From Antilocapra americana (lineage: Eukaryota > Chordata > Mammalia > Artiodactyla > Antilocapridae): a DNA stretch of 64,000 nucleotides. Each line of letters opens with the position of its first letter. Position 1 is the stretch's first letter. The DNA lies in the NCBI GenBank assembly GCA_007570785.1, contig ML660772.1, forward strand, positions 34,435,652 to 34,499,651, written 5' to 3'. Shown here piece by piece: positions 11,610 to 23,309 of the stretch. Position numbers and translations under genes: made by a program. The notes beneath the pieces are model-generated. The model was not told where the DNA came from. It worked only from the letters and a program-made list of their open reading frames with translations, and did not search any database.

Positions 11610-11800
11610 AATGATAATTTACTTCAACAAACTTTATTTTGTCCTGATTTAATCCCTGCAGCAACCATATGAGTTAGAGATTATTAGTTAAGGTAGAGAA
11701 AAAGGAGGTCAGTGAAATTACTGGGTTAAATTAATAAATGATAAAACTAGAATATTAATCTCTGAACTCCAAGCTTTATCTAATATATATACCTTACAGT
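11610..11800 (-). mobile_element. MIR SINE nested in L2
   Basis: 'tttaatccctgcagcaacca', 'tatgagttagagattatta', 'gtagagaaaaaggaggtcag' and 'ctctgaactccaagctt' follow the reverse complement of MIR. It separates the L2 body from its own terminal 'ATTTGTTGAAT' tail, so it was inserted after L2. Confidence 0.65.
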
Positions 11801-11836
11801 TTTGTCACTAAATATTTGTTGAATTAGTGAATAATG
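11801..11836 (+). mobile_element. L2 LINE terminus, second segment
   Basis: 'cactaaatatttgttgaatt' then 'agtgaataatg' is the terminal 'caataaatatttgttgaatgaatga' of L2, separated from the body at 11060-11609 by a MIR. Confidence 0.7.
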
Positions 11837-13883
11837 CAATAAATCAGTACAAGATGTCTGATAAATTTTTGCCAATCTTCACATAGTTAACTATCAGAAT
11901 AGTCTGTACTATAGAACTCCTTAAACATTTGAGATATTTTAGCCTGTGTTCACCACTACATCTAACTAAATTCATTATCTTTTATTCTGCCAAATTAAAT
12001 ACACAATATCTGAAAAACTAGTTTCCAAAAAGTATCTTAAATTTACCTACTAAACAACGTATTTCACCCCATTTCTTAAGTAAAAAACGAAGTTTCATTT
12101 GTACATGTTTTAATATACTATGAAACTAAATATTAAAAAAAACTTAATTTTAAAACTAATGCCAAGTAAAACAAATATATATATATATATATTGTTGTTA
12201 TACGGATCTCCTAAGGTCACTGTTATAAGCTTTATTTAAATTTCAATTATTTTGCTATAAAACAGGGTAATTGAAAATCCAGGCCATTATTAAAAATACT
12301 TTATGGGGAAAAAAAAAAATACTTTATGGGGATTAGTTTTAACAAGAGAAACTCCATTAATGTACTTTGTAGTAGCAAATGTGATTTTGGTAATCATTTC
12401 AGATTTCACTTAGTTATAATCATATTCCATTTTTAGCTGCAATATGAAATGCTAGTAACAATATCATTAATTAATAATACATATTCATTGAAATTTAGTG
12501 ACTTAAAATCTAGCTTCATATTTGTATTGTCCTTTGAGACACATATTCCAGACCTAGCATCATATCCAAATATAGTGAGAATAAGATGACCTAACAAGCA
12601 TAATGCTTTTACAACAAAGAAGATGAGGACCAGAAACTACACACAGGCTTTGTCTAACATAACCAAGTCAAGAGGACGGCCAAGGACTACAGCTGGGTCT
12701 TTAGTCTCCTAACCCAATAATTATTTTTCTATTATAACTAAATTTATTTTCAGTAATGAAATGACAGAACAATGATCTGATTAGGTCAACTCATTCTATC
12801 CTAGATAAGGGATCTATTGTTTTGTTTTTCTTTCTGAGGTTACTCACTAGCCTTTACTACATTACTTTCCAGTGTATCTATAAATTGATTTATTTAGTCA
12901 AATCTGTTTGAACAATTAACTTGACTAATTATATGACTAAATTACTGGGCAACAAGAGCAGCTAGTAAAGATAAGCTAAAATCTAATCAAACTGGTTATT
13001 GCTTACAAATAAACACATTCAGTGGTTGAGGACATATTTTATTCTTCCTTCCATTGATTTAACAGATGCAGCTTCTGAATGAGGCCATATTCAATTGTTA
13101 AAGGTTGTAATAAACTCAAGACAGTTTTTTTTTTACATGACATCAAATAATCACTTTGACTTGCTTTTCATCTTTTTTCTAGTAACTCTAGCATCATGTT
13201 TCCTAAGAAGGCAGTATGTTCTGGATTTCCTTAGTTCACTTCTGGAAATCATCATGAGGAAGAAAAGTTGGTATTGTTTGCCACCTGGGAACTCAAGACT
13301 GGAGGAGACAGAGGGAAATTGGGTTAATGGCTCACATGAGACAGTAAACAGACAAAGGACAGATAAAAAAAACTGCGCAAGAAAAGGAAGAAAAGAGAAT
13401 CTGGTGAATGTAAAGTATCTCCATTTAAAACTGCAAAAAAATTTCAGTTAGTTACATTGTTTGCTCCAAGGTTTAGAAACAATTTCAACAATAAAAAGCT
13501 ATTTTTGTTTCCATTTAAATGCTAATCTACTTTTATCTGTGTTAAACAATCATATCATATGAGGAAGTCAATGCCAAAACAAAGGTATTCGTTACAGAAA
13601 AGAAACTCATAGCTCCTAACTAGTGTTTTATTGCTTAAAAATGTCCAGAAATTGTTATTAGTGAGTTGTCAATTCTCTCTGCTCATCTATGGGGCTGGAG
13701 CTCCTCCACTTTATTTCAAATGCTCACTTCTCTGGAGATTATGTGACAAATGGGACTGGGGTAGATAAGAAGTGATTTAGCCACCTCTAAAGATTATTTT
13801 CTCTGGTGCATCCAAATTGTCTAAAATAATTTTTTCCTAGGAAATAGATTTGGGTTTATTCTATACAGAGGAGGAAATTCTGA
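11837..13883. other. Unassigned AT-rich DNA with a (TA)n tract
   Basis: No gene or named repeat. A pure TA tract of about 20 bp lies at 12174-12193. A 17-bp direct repeat flanks an A run at 12292-12331. The frame at 13095-13451 (118 codons, Lys-rich) lacks any recognised motif and is treated as chance. Confidence 0.5.
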
Positions 13884-13919
13884 AAAAAAAAAAAAAAAAG
13901 AGAGAGAGAAGAGAAAAGA
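13884..13919. repeat. A-run followed by GA-rich low complexity
   Basis: About 18 A residues, then (GA)n-like 'gagagagagaagag'. It could be a mutated poly(A) tail, but no element is recognised immediately upstream. Confidence 0.8.
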
Positions 13920-16900
13920 AGCACATGTCAAAAGATAAAATAGTGCAGCAGAAGGATTCATTGCCTAGGTAACTTTTTTCTTCTCTCATTTTACTTTGCG
14001 ATAAGTTCTCAATGGACTGATTCATTTAAGCTATGATTTTTATTCATATTTTTAAGCTGTTGGGTCTGATGTTGAAATCTCCCTTGTCACCAGTTAGACT
14101 TACTAGTTTTAATGATTTGGGTTTTAAATGAAGGTCATTATATAATATCCTGCATTGCATGCAGATTATAAAGTTCCTGCTGGCTTTGCCTTTTAATTAA
14201 ATTATTCTTTCAAGTGGAATATAGGAATAGAAAAGTCCATCTTCTTTTTATATTGAGGAGACTCTATAGCCAAACTTTTATGCTTTATTACTAATGAATA
14301 TTTAAAATAATGTTCTTGTATAAACATTGATTGGTCTAAAAGAAGTATTTGTTTAATAAATCTTTCCCCCACTCAATTCAATTACCTACATTATACAGAT
14401 AACCTAATGCAACATATGACTCTCTCTTTACATACATATATAGATATTTATAAATATATATATCTATCTTCTGTATCTTGCCCTTCAATTTCTGACATAT
14501 TTGACACATAGCTAAACAAAAAAGAACCAAGAGAGAGAATAGACTTAATAGTGAATCTGCTGATTAACTCTCCCGAAAAACTGATGGACCAAAAGTCAGG
14601 GGTAATGGGAGAGAAATGTTTACTGGAAAGAAAAGAGTGATGGGAGAAACTATGGGAAAAGCCCACAGTCCTGGACAGACCCATTCCATCCAGCAGTTCA
14701 TTTCTCTAAGATGGATGTCCACCATGAGGGAAGAAGAGGAGAAAGTCACCAATTTTGGTTGGAAGGCGAGTATCTGACCATCAGTATGCTAAGGTATGCA
14801 GAGCCAATAGTGATAGCCAACTTAAAGGAGCATAGAGTATTTCTGTATTTCCAACTCAAATCACTTTATTATGACCATCTCAGCAGACTGGGAGACCAAG
14901 AAGCCAGGTATGATACAGGGGAAACTAATAATTCTTGGGTTAGAAAGTAAACACAAAAAGCCAAAAATTGAACCATGATACCAGGAATAAAATGTCTAGA
15001 AAGTCACATTTTAGAGTCAAAAATGCTAAAAACCCTGAATAGACCCATTGTCTTAGAAGAGTTGAAGGAAGGCTAAAAGGAGAATCAGAAAAATGAATTT
15101 CTGGGAGAAAGTAGTACAGCAGAAAAAAAATTTTTTTCTTCTTCTAATCTATTGCCATCTTGAACTGTGTCATAAATCCTGACCAGAAATTTCAGTAGAT
15201 GACATCTGAATGCTTTTTAAATCTTCCATTTCTGAAGGTTAGTGCTCTAACCTCTCTGGATGGTCTCTGCTATCTATTAATAGAATAATAAACAGTTGTT
15301 GGGTGGCATCCCTAAGTCAGTGGTCTGATCAGGCTCTTAACTTGCCACGTCCCTGCAACTCTCTTAACACTATCTGCCGCCCTACAGGACTGATAGCCCT
15401 AGCTCTAGTCTAGGTATTGGGTGCCTCTGCAACCATTTGATGACTAATGATGCAGGGCCCCTTGTTTATTTGCTTTCTCTGAAATCCGATCCTGTATTTC
15501 ATTGCCCCTTTTAGATCTGATATAGAACTAATTGTTGGCAGATGTGGCAAGTATTTTGGGCCAAGATATAGTATTTGTTTGCACTGTCTGAGTTTTCAGC
15601 CTGAACCAGTGTCAGGTCATTGCAGCTGGTTTCTATCAAGACTCTGTATACCGTAGACCATCCACCTGACAAAACAAGATTTGCCCATGTGACCTTCACT
15701 TGAAAGCCTTAAGTACAAGAATTCCACCAAAGTAATAGGGAAATTCTGTTGGAAATTCCTAATCAAATTAATGAATGACTTAATTTAATTTTATTTACAT
15801 GTAAACGATGATCTTACAATATATATGAAAATATGTCCTTTAAAAACACCATAAGATTTATGGTTTTAACCCATCACGAATATTAAATTTAGGCTTAAAA
15901 TCATATTAAATCTTTATCCTCTGTATAAGCATCACTTATTAAACAAAGCATACAAACAGCATTTTAGCTTTCATGAAAAAGAGCCATCTCACCTTCAAAA
16001 CTACAGTAAACAACACAAGCTGAATCCAGCAAACTAATTTTGTATTTACATTCCATTCTTTACTGACAGGGTCTTCACTTTTCCCTTACATGCCAGAATC
16101 AGTATGGTGAATTATTTTCATGACCTTCCTCTCCTTGTTTTAAATAAATAAAAGATTAGCATTTCAGCCACCCTGTTTACATTAAACTACAAATTCCATA
16201 AGCCACAGTAGTATTTGTGTTTTCAACTTTCATGCATATTTTTTTCAATGGGTGCATGAGTTCATTTGATTTGTTTCAACTATCCAAAATATTTTAAGAG
16301 TGCTGCACTGTAGAGAAGTATTTATTTGAAGTAGCTGTGGATAATTTGCAAACTCTGTAATAATACAGTGGTCTTTACTAATGAAACAGAAAGGCTTTTA
16401 TTCTGTAGTCTCCCTGACACTGCAGGAAATAAAATCTCAAAAAGACCTAAGCTTTTATTAAAATGATTTCAGTGCTGGATTATGTCTACTCCTTGGGTTG
16501 TAATGCATCTAACATAATGTGATTCAAAGGCAATTTTACCTGTTTTTATGCCATTTATGCAGGTACAAGATCCTTTACAGTGCCATGGAATAAAAGTTGT
16601 CTGAATCTGAAATAGTCCATTGAAAGATGTATGATTAGAAAAGCACAAAGCAAAAGGAATCAGTCTCACTTTGAGATTTGGAAAATGTTGAAAATAAATT
16701 TATTTGGGAAAGTTCAAGGTATCTTACCCTACCAAATATAAGGTGATCATTAAATATTTTTTCAGCCAGTTTGAACAGATAAATACTTAGAGATGCAAGA
16801 GAGGTAGCCAAAAATCTACTTCTAGTATTAAACTAATTATATATGCATATTTAAAACATGGAAAATAATAAAGTAATTATTAATATTGTTTTATTCACTC

Positions 16901-17631
16901 TAATTTCACAATTGTTTTTAAAAATTCTTCACTGCATTTTTTACCTCAGTCTCTTAGTCATCACTAGAGAAAGTTTTAAAGTTTTTAAACAAAGCTTTTC
17001 CAAAGAATATTATTTTTAGATTCACCTATGATTGTTTGTAATATAACACATTTTTTCATTCTTGTGTGAATTGTCCCTGAAAAGTATATTGCAAAAGAAT
17101 AAAGAACCCCTGAGTTTAACATTCAAACATGTTTCTCATTGTTGTTTTGGTCTCCAAACCATAAAGTACAGCATTTTTAAACCAGATCCAACAGCTATTG
17201 AGAAAAAAAAAATTTGTTAAATTTTTGTTTCTTTGTTTATAATAATCCCATCAGTTAACCTCTGAGGTCACGCAAAGATAGCATGGATCTTAAAACAAAA
17301 TGAAGTGACTTGGCAAAGAAGATGCTGATGTTCAAAATAAGATAGCCAGGAAAGCACTTATAGTGAGATATTTTATAATATTTTATAAATGCTTACATGT
17401 ATATAAACTAATTTTCTCCTTTAAAGAGATAACAAGTTGAGAATTTCTTATATTCAGGCATACACAGTGCATTCTTCCTCAAAATTATTCAATTATCCAA
17501 GTATTATTTTAGTTTCCTAATTACTGCCAAGATGAATTACTTGCAATTTTGTTTAAATATGTATCTATTTATCAAATAGCCAAAGCATTCTCATATTTAA
17601 TACTCAATAGTATTTGAAGGTATATGACAAA
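13920..17631. other. Unassigned AT-rich DNA, about 3.7 kb without young repeats
   Basis: No Bov-tA, BovB or L1 recognised. Contains an AT-rich near-palindromic simple stretch at 14432-14470. Frames at 14448-14950, 15511-15699 and 16469-16669 are short, overlap on opposite strands and have no motif. The slightly GC-richer segment at 15230-15720 shows no splice-site pair that I would trust. Confidence 0.5.
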
Positions 17632-18115
17632 AAGCCTCCCTCTCAGCCCATCTGCCCCATCTAGTGCTCTGTCCTGAAAGCAGCCAATGTTATCAATGTT
17701 ATCAATTGTTTTGCATTATTCCAGAGATATTTTATGTGTATAGGAAATGATATGTATGTATATTATCTTCTGTCCTTTTAAATACTAATTACCACAGTCT
17801 ATGCATATTAGGTTATACTTTATCCTTTTATTCATCACCATATTTTGGAAATAATTTCATGCTATAGTTTTTTCTAATATTTTGCTCTTACCAACAATAC
17901 TACAACTAAAAATAAGAGACAACAATCTTTTGCATATGTTGTTTGCAGGTAAGTGTATATACCTGTAGTGTAAATTCTGGGAGGTAGAAATTCTGTGTTG
18001 GAAGGTAAGAACATTTGAATATTTGACAGACATTGCCATAATGCTTTTCCAATTAAGATTTTTTCCAATAAATATTCCCATCAACAATTTTAGTATCTTT
18101 CCCCTGCCCATGGTG
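17632..18115 (-). mobile_element. L1M-type 3' region, minus strand
   Basis: The order 'agcccatctgcccca', 'attccagagatattttatg', 'tctatgcatatt', 'ttttgcatatgttgtttgc', 'attctgggaggtagaaattc', 'gacagacattgccataatgc' and 'aatattcccatcaacaattt' matches the reverse complement of the old L1M 3' UTR. The minus-strand frames inside are LINE debris. Confidence 0.78.
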
Positions 18116-18158
18116 TAGTTAAACATTTTTTTAAAAGAGTAACTGGTAGCAGCTGCAT

Positions 18159-19036
18159 TAAGTGCCCATCAATAGGTGAAAGGATAAAGAAGTGGTACAT
18201 ATATACAATGGAACATTCCTCAGCCATAAAAAATGGACTCTTTCTTTTTGGACAACATGGATGAGTCTATCGAGTATTGTGATAAGTGAAATAAATTAGA
18301 CAAAGAAAAATGCTGTGTGATTTTACTTATATGTGGAATCTAAAATCAAAACAAACAAAACAAAGAACAAATTATCAAATAATCAAACACAACAAATAGA
18401 AACGGAGTTTTAAGTACAGAGAACAAATAGGTGGTTGCCAGGTGAGGGGAAGGAAAGAAATAGGTGAGGAAGATTAAGAGGTACAAACTTCAGTTGTAAA
18501 ATAAATGAGTCATGGGTATGAAATGTATACTGTGAGAAATATAGTCAATAACTATGTAATGTGACACATCATAACTAGACTTGTTGTGGTGATCATTTTG
18601 AAATGTACAGAAATACAAAATGACTATGTTGTATAACAGGAATTAACATAGTGTTGTAGGTCAGTTATTCTGCAAAAACAAACTCATGGAAAAAGAGATG
18701 AGATTTGTGGTTATCAGGTGTGGGAGGGTAGAGGGAGGGGGAATTGGATGAAGACAGTCAAAGAGAAGATAAGATAAATAAAGAATGCAATTTACATGAT
18801 AAATCAAATTAACATTGTCATATTTTATATATGAAAGTTTCTAACAGAGTAAATCCAAAGAGTTCTCATCACAAGGAAAAAGTTTTTCTATTTAATTTTA
18901 TATCTATAGGAGATGATGGATGTTCAATAAACTTTGGCAATAATTTCATGCTGTGTGTAAGTAAAATCATGCTGCTCTTAAACTTACACAGTGCTGTATG
19001 TCGATTATATCTCAATAAAACTAGAAGAAAAAATTA
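18159..19036 (+). mobile_element. L1 (L1MA-like) ORF2-end/3' UTR
   Basis: Starts 'aagtgcccatcaataggtga' and passes through 'caatggaacattcctcagcc', 'ttacttatatgtggaatcta', 'gcaaaaacaaactcatgg', 'tgtggttatcaggtgtggg' and 'gagttctcatcacaagga'. It ends with 'gattatatctcaataaaact'. It carries the internally repeated 3' UTR units typical of this L1 group, 18159-18690 and 18690-19036. It lies head to head with the minus-strand L1M at 17632. Confidence 0.88.
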
Positions 19037-19077
19037 AACATAAATGAATCACAGAGGTGAAATTGGAGTGTAGAATG

Positions 19078-19154
19078 GGAGGCCTGGCGTGCTGTGATTC
19101 ATGGGGTCACAAAGAGTCGGACACAACTGAGCAACTGAACTGAACTGAACTGAT
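19078..19154 (+). mobile_element. BovB LINE, short 3' end
   Basis: 'aggcctggcgtgctgtgatt', 'ggggtcacaaagagtcggac' and 'acaactgagcaactgaac', closing with (TGAAC)n 'tgaactgaactga', the diagnostic BovB terminus. Severely 5'-truncated. Confidence 0.9.
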
Positions 19155-19606
19155 CTGGGAAAAAAACACTTCTTTGAATATTTGATAATTAAAAAATAAC
19201 TTGAAATTATAAGACAACAGTGAGATAATCAAGAGGTGCAATGAGCATTGTCCAATAGGTTTTTGGTCAGTAGTTTACTACAGGGAGAAATAACATTCGG
19301 ATAATATGAGTCAGAAAGTGAATGAAGTTATCAGGCTAGATAAACGGCACTCTCATTTAATCATTCAGAATAATTTTAGAGTTTTCGCATAGGTGGCACC
19401 ATGGTTCATTGATATGATTTTTTAAGGTGTACCAACCAACATCTATGTGACTAAAAACTCAAATTGGCTAATAGTATGAAATATTTGGAAACATCATTAA
19501 TTTGAATACTGTTTACATTAGTTTCACTGTTATAACTCTCACTGCAAAAGGTAATCTTTGAATTTCTACAAGTGTTTTGATTTTTCTTAATATTATAATT
19601 CAATAG
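19155..19606. other. Unassigned intergenic DNA
   Basis: AT-rich, no repeat recognised. Confidence 0.5.
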
Positions 19607-19848
19607 CACAGCTCATTATTGTTGTTGTTTACTCACTAAGTTGTGTCTGACTCTTTGTGACCGCATGGGCTGCAGCACACCAGGCTTCCCTGTCCTTCAC
19701 TATCTCCCAGAGTTTGGTCAAACTCATGTCCATTGAGTCGGTAATGCTGACCAACCATTTGATCCTCTATTGCTACCTTCTCCTCCTCTGCTCAATCTTT
19801 CCCAGCATCAGAGTCTTTTCCAATGAGTTGGCTCTTCTCACAGCTCAT
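19607..19848 (-). mobile_element. BovB LINE 3' end, minus strand, 10-bp target duplication
   Basis: The body at 19617-19838 starts 'ttgttgttgtttactcacta' and contains 'ccaggcttccctgtccttca', 'catgtccattgagtcgg', 'cttctcctcctctgctcaat' and 'cagcatcagagtcttttcca'. A perfect duplication 'cacagctcat' lies at 19607-19616 and 19839-19848. It is 5'-truncated within the coding end. Confidence 0.95.
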
Positions 19849-20302
19849 ACATTATTTTATACAGACAACTGCAATCAAGTTACTGAAACTTACAGCTACT
19901 TGTGGTTTTGCCTTCTTTCCCCTAAAATATAAATTCTAAACAATTAATTTTCTAAAAATTCTCCTACTATGAATACTACATTAGCCACATGATGAACAAT
20001 AACATTTATGCACACATCTTCTTCATACTTGTTGCTTCAGTGAATAAATTTAAGCTAGCAGTTAATCACGTGGGTCTGTCATCATGCACAAATGGTTTAT
20101 AAAGGTTTACTCAAGAATGTTTCTATAGTCAAAATGGTCTATATGCTTGGAGAAAGTGAAAAAAAGGGAAGAATTCTGCTATTGCCATGATGAGGAAATA
20201 ATCAGTTAACTGATGTGTTCATCCTTTATCCAATTAGAGTTATAAAGAAACTATTTTAAAACATGTGCAATTTGAAATCAGATCTTATTAAAATAGTAAT
20301 AG
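19849..20302. other. Unassigned intergenic DNA
   Basis: AT-rich sequence with no recognised element. Confidence 0.5.
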
Positions 20303-20417
20303 AGCCTACTATACAGAATGAAGTCAGAAAGTCAAATGTTGTATATTACGTATATATTTGGAATCTAGAAAGATAGTACTGAGGGACTTATTTGCAGGGC
20401 AGCAGTGATGACACAGT
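20303..20417 (+). mobile_element. Bovine-type L1 3' UTR fragment
   Basis: 'gagcctactatacagaatga', 'agtcagaaagtcaaatg', 'atatttggaatctagaaaga' and 'cttatttgcagggcagcagt' match the 3' UTR of the ruminant L1. It stops without the downstream UTR or poly(A), about 10 bp before a BovB piece. Confidence 0.78.
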
Positions 20418-20427
20418 GGCTAGCAAT

Positions 20428-20496
20428 GGAGATGGTTAGACAGCATCGCTGACTCAATGGACATGAACTTGAGCAAACTTCAGGAGATAGTGTAGG
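20428..20496 (+). mobile_element. BovB LINE internal fragment
   Basis: 'ggagatggttagacagcatc', 'gctgactcaatggacatga' and 'cttcaggagatagtgtagg' match the BovB region just upstream of its 3' terminus. Truncated at both ends: the usual 'agggaagcctgg' and terminal repeats are missing. Confidence 0.8.
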
Positions 20497-22064
20497 CTTC
20501 TGCCTAATGTTATCTTTAGCATTATTTGAGGAATTCTTTAAGCAGTCCCTTACCTGTCCTCTCACATTTATCCATTCTGATCTTATAGAGGTCTGTGATG
20601 TGCATTCTTCAATTTAAAAGTTTTGTGCCCCCATCTCCAGAGGTCATCACACCACTTCTGCTGCAAACCAGAATTCTCCTAGGGGCTAAATTCTCAAACT
20701 CTGGAATTGTCCTTTGGGTCTAGCTCCAGAAAGTTGGAAATTTATGCTATATAAGAATCCTCTACAGTAACACCAAAATTGCAGGTATTGGCTTGCAGCA
20801 TTAGAATAAACAGATTAACTGGAATGCATGTATGCAGTGTTTAATTTCTAAGATTGTAGTCCATGGTTGATCAGTGTGGAAGTCTATGGTCTGTACGTAT
20901 TTAGGCAATAAATGTTTTTTGCTACCAGAGCCCCCAGGCTTCTTAAAAATCTCTCGTTCAGAAGGAAGTTGCTTAAGCTCTTAAGAGTAGGCATTGGATA
21001 AACTCAGCATACACAAAAGATAGAAAAAGTTCAAACCACAAGTCAAAATTAAGGCATAAAAATTAAAGTCCAATGTAGACTTTGTATCAAAGAGTCTTGT
21101 CAACCTAAGATCAGGTGATGGGACATGGCATTATGATTTCTAAGCAGCAGGAAGATGCCGCAACATTAGGTTAGTGAACAAGTCACAGAACAAAGAAGGT
21201 CATCCAAGGGTCAGATGAAGAAGCTACAGCCCAGACAATTAGCATAGAGTCAGAACCAGAGACTATGTCAAAAGGACCAGCCTCCAACAGTCCTGAACTG
21301 GAAAGAAATATGTAGTCCCCTTAGATGTTCTGGACACAGTTCAGATCTCTCTTTTGATAGGGGGTACCTGGCAGAGAAAGGGCGCACTTTGAGCTTTTAG
21401 GTAGCAAATATTTGTTGCTGAAAGCTAAGGCAGAGCCATGGCAAGTGGTGGTGGAAGCTGATGATGTGTTGGAAGTTTCATGGCACTTATCAGAGACCTT
21501 GATAAAAAATTGTTTAGCCCCCAGGAAAGTTCTGGTTTGTAATGGAAACAATATTATGAACCTCTGGAGCAAGGGACATAAGACTTTTGGACTGAAGAAT
21601 ATACCCCACAGACTTCTGTAAAATCAGAATGGACAAAAACAAGATGACAGTTACAAGGTCTTACATTACTTGACTTCCTCAACTATCTTGTTAAAGTTAA
21701 TAATAGGCAAAAAGTCTCTGTTAGCTTATTTAGCCCTTTGGGAAGTCTGATCCTTTACATTTACTACCTTTTTTTTTTTTTTTTTTTACTTATTACCATT
21801 CTCAGTCAGACCAGCATCCCTCTTCTCTTTGTTCTATCTCTTATTTTCTATTTCATCTCTTTATGTAAGTTCTGCTTATTAGTTTTCTTTTGTGAGTAGC
21901 CTCTGCCTAGCCATACAAACTGAATCTGTAGTTTCCACCTCTGGTTGCCTGTCTTTCAACCTAATCCACTACTTCTGATCTTGTAAATTTAACACCTAGA
22001 ACAAACAGTAGCTACATCCCTCCCATCAACTCTGACTTGGCCAAAACTTTCTGAGCATTTAGGA
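20497..22064. other. Unassigned DNA with a T18 run
   Basis: No named repeat. 20590-20980 and 21160-21660 are less AT-rich than the surroundings and might be an old LTR. Overlapping open frames on both strands (21321-21572 minus, 21412-21621 plus) show no domain. A T run of about 18 at 21770-21787 could be the tail of a minus-strand retrocopy lying in 21788-22060, but I do not recognise the parent. Confidence 0.45.
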
Positions 22065-22537
22065 TTTTTGTCAGTATTTCAATCATGTCCAATCCTTTGT
22101 GACCCCATGGACTGCAGCATGCCAGGCTTCCCTGTCCTTCACCATCTCCCAGAGCTTACTCAAACTCATGTCCATTGAGTTGTGACACCATCCAACCATC
22201 TCATCCTCTGTCATCCCCTTCTCCTCCCGCCTTCAATCTTTCCCAGCATCAGGGTCTTTTCTAACAAGTCAGCTCTTTGCATCAGGTGGCTGAAGTATTG
22301 GAACTTCAGCTTCCACCTCAGCCCTTCCAATAAATATTCAGGATTGATTTCCTTTAGGATTGACTTGTTTGATCTCCTTGCAATCCAAGGGCCTCTGAAG
22401 AGTCTTCTCCAGCACCACAGTTCAAAAGCATCAATTCTTCGACACTCAGCCTTCTCTATGATCCAACTCTCACATCCATACATGACTACTGGAAAAAGCA
22501 TAACTTTGACTAGATGGCCTTTTGTTGGCAAAGTAAC
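22065..22537 (-). mobile_element. BovB LINE 3' part with RT C-terminal coding remnant
   Basis: On the minus strand an open frame (22211-22531) encodes the BovB ORF2 C-terminal region, recognisable by 'VVMYGCESW', 'DAFELWCWRRL' and '[12 protein letters not shown]'. The noncoding 3' end lies at 22065-22210. 5'-truncated near the 'TKGHLVK' segment, so no catalytic reverse-transcriptase core. Substitutions and the missing 5' part make it inactive. Confidence 0.95.
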
Positions 22538-22721
22538 AGGAGGGATGTATTAAAAGTCCTAGCTCTCTATATTTGGAGGTAATTTAATCTACTAATGGCA
22601 ATAAGCATATAAAAGAAAAAATAAAATTTTGCCAACTTAGTTTTATTTTAAACTAGTATTTTGTTCAGATGATTCTTTAGTTCCTTTATTTTTTCAAATT
22701 AATAATTCTGTTTATCAACCT

Positions 22722-22920
22722 GGGCTTCCCTGATGCCTCAGACCAGGTAAAGAATATGTCTGCAATGCAGGATACCTGAGTCGGGAAGATCCTCTGGAGA
22801 AGGGAATGGAAACCACTCCAGTATTCTTGCCTGGAGAATTCCATGGACAGAGGAGCCTGGGAGGCTACAGTCCATAGGGTTGCAAAGAGTTGAGTGACTG
22901 AGCGAGTAGGACTTTCACTT
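22722..22920 (+). mobile_element. Bov-tA SINE
   Basis: 'gggcttccctgatgcctcag' head, 'gtctgcaatgcaggatacct', 'gagtcgggaagatcctctgg', 'cactccagtattcttgcctg' and 'ggctacagtccatagggttg', with tail 'gactttcacttta'. Full-length monomer. Confidence 0.95.
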
Positions 22921-23309
22921 TAGTCAGTATTATTTTAACACAACAGAAGCCATAGTTCTCAGGATATGGAACAGTTATGTAAGACTAGATTCTGCAGAAA
23001 AATCAAATATTTTTATTGTTTTTTCTAAATATGTGGAGAAAGTGAGTCTAAGACTTTAAAAAACAAAATATAGAAATATTTTTACAGTAATCGATAGAAA
23101 TTAAGAATTCTCAACCCTTTTCATTCCTTGTCTCTTTGATGAAATTCTGCTAGGTTAGAAGTTCCACTGTGAATAAGAAGACATCCTGAGTGTTCAGAGG
23201 AGTGAACTACTAGATATTTTTTCCTTTACTGTTTGGTGCAGGGTCCATAAAAAATTGATGTTCTCTTCTCAGGTAACATGCTTATTTTTATCTACATGAA
23301 ACTCATTGA
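22921..23309. other. Unassigned DNA upstream of the RT fossil
   Basis: AT-rich. It may contain the decayed N-terminal part of the LINE described next, but no block is readable. Confidence 0.4.

Noticed and set aside
13095..13451. 118-codon Lys-rich frame
   Set aside because: A-rich composition explains both the length and the lysines; no domain or splice context.
14432..14470. AT-rich near-palindrome
   Set aside because: Imperfect and fully explained by low-complexity TA/TATC sequence.
17256..17350. Possible MIR ('gttaacctctgaggtcacgc', 'gaagtgacttggcaaag')
   Set aside because: Matches are isolated words not in consistent MIR order.
21770..22060. T18 run suggesting a minus-strand processed pseudogene
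   Set aside because: No parent gene recognised and no target duplication found; noted only in the region description.
22182..22553. Plus-strand 123-codon frame opposite a BovB
   Set aside because: Antisense shadow of the BovB coding strand at 22211-22531.
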